From contig JAICXS010000164.1 of assembly GCA_025934615.1 (NCBI GenBank), forward strand, positions 1-5,502: a DNA stretch of 5,502 nt. The letters run 5' to 3'. The notes under the pieces were generated by a model. It was not told the origin of the DNA, made no database searches, and saw nothing but the letters and a program-made list of their open reading frames with translations. This document shows positions 5,440-5,502 of this stretch, piece by piece; within the stretch, counting starts at the first letter, position 1, and the number at the start of each line of letters is the position of its first letter. The stretch comes from Nitrospiraceae bacterium. Its GTDB lineage: Bacteria; Nitrospirota; Nitrospiria; Nitrospirales; Nitrospiraceae. A program made the position numbers and the translations under genes.

Positions 5440-5502
5440 TTCCCTGATCGCAACACTCCGATTCCGCCTCGTCATTCCGTCAACGTCCCGATAGAGAGGC
5501 GT

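Noticed and set aside
5465..5501. CGCCTC/GAGGCG inverted repeat at the right edge
   Set aside because: The six-base arms around a 25-base loop have no T-run and are within chance expectation.
1..5502. CRISPR array, tRNA or rRNA genes, complete insertion sequence
   Set aside because: No regularly spaced repeats, cloverleaf-like segments, rRNA motifs or transposase ORFs were seen on either strand.

Overview
The window looks like a chromosomal segment of a moderately GC-rich bacterium. The best guess is Nitrospira or a close relative (phylum Nitrospirota). This rests on the flavour of the proteins and on a LEPR-XLL-type giant protein beside housekeeping genes; it is an inference, not proven by any marker here. 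No phage, integrase, complete insertion sequence, CRISPR array, rRNA or tRNA was seen.

Layout, left to right. (1) Positions 278 to 1, minus strand: the 5' end of a gene running off the left edge. It has a textbook Shine-Dalgarno, a GTG start and a LEPR-XLL-like N-terminal motif, the signature of very large repetitive, probably surface or secreted proteins. (2) Positions 279-742: a long divergent intergenic region, AT-rich in the middle, with several inverted repeats, a good sigma-70-type promoter for the rightward genes and a leader able to form a long-range stem just before rplI. (3) Positions 743-3079: rplI (ribosomal protein L9), glyA (serine hydroxymethyltransferase) and nrdR (ribonucleotide reductase repressor), all rightward. 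(4) Positions 3149-4955: a two-component pair. The cytoplasmic histidine kinase carries an N-terminal NAD(P)-binding Rossmann-type domain, and its reading frame overlaps that of a NarL/LuxR-type response regulator by 14 bases. (5) Positions 4956-5502: mostly non-coding, with an inverted repeat and a weakly supported small ORF encoding a signal-peptide-like segment followed by an Asp/Arg repeat.

How it fits together. glyA supplies glycine and methylene-tetrahydrofolate (needed for dTMP and purines), and NrdR sets ribonucleotide reductase expression from the ATP/dATP balance, so this middle block links translation, one-carbon units and dNTP supply. The most unusual item is the kinase: a predicted dinucleotide-binding module sits where a sensor domain would be, joined by a helical linker to a HisKA_3/HATPase_c core. 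This suggests a one-piece intracellular redox or nucleotide sensor that passes its signal to the adjacent DNA-binding regulator. That function is inference; the domain order is visible in the sequence.
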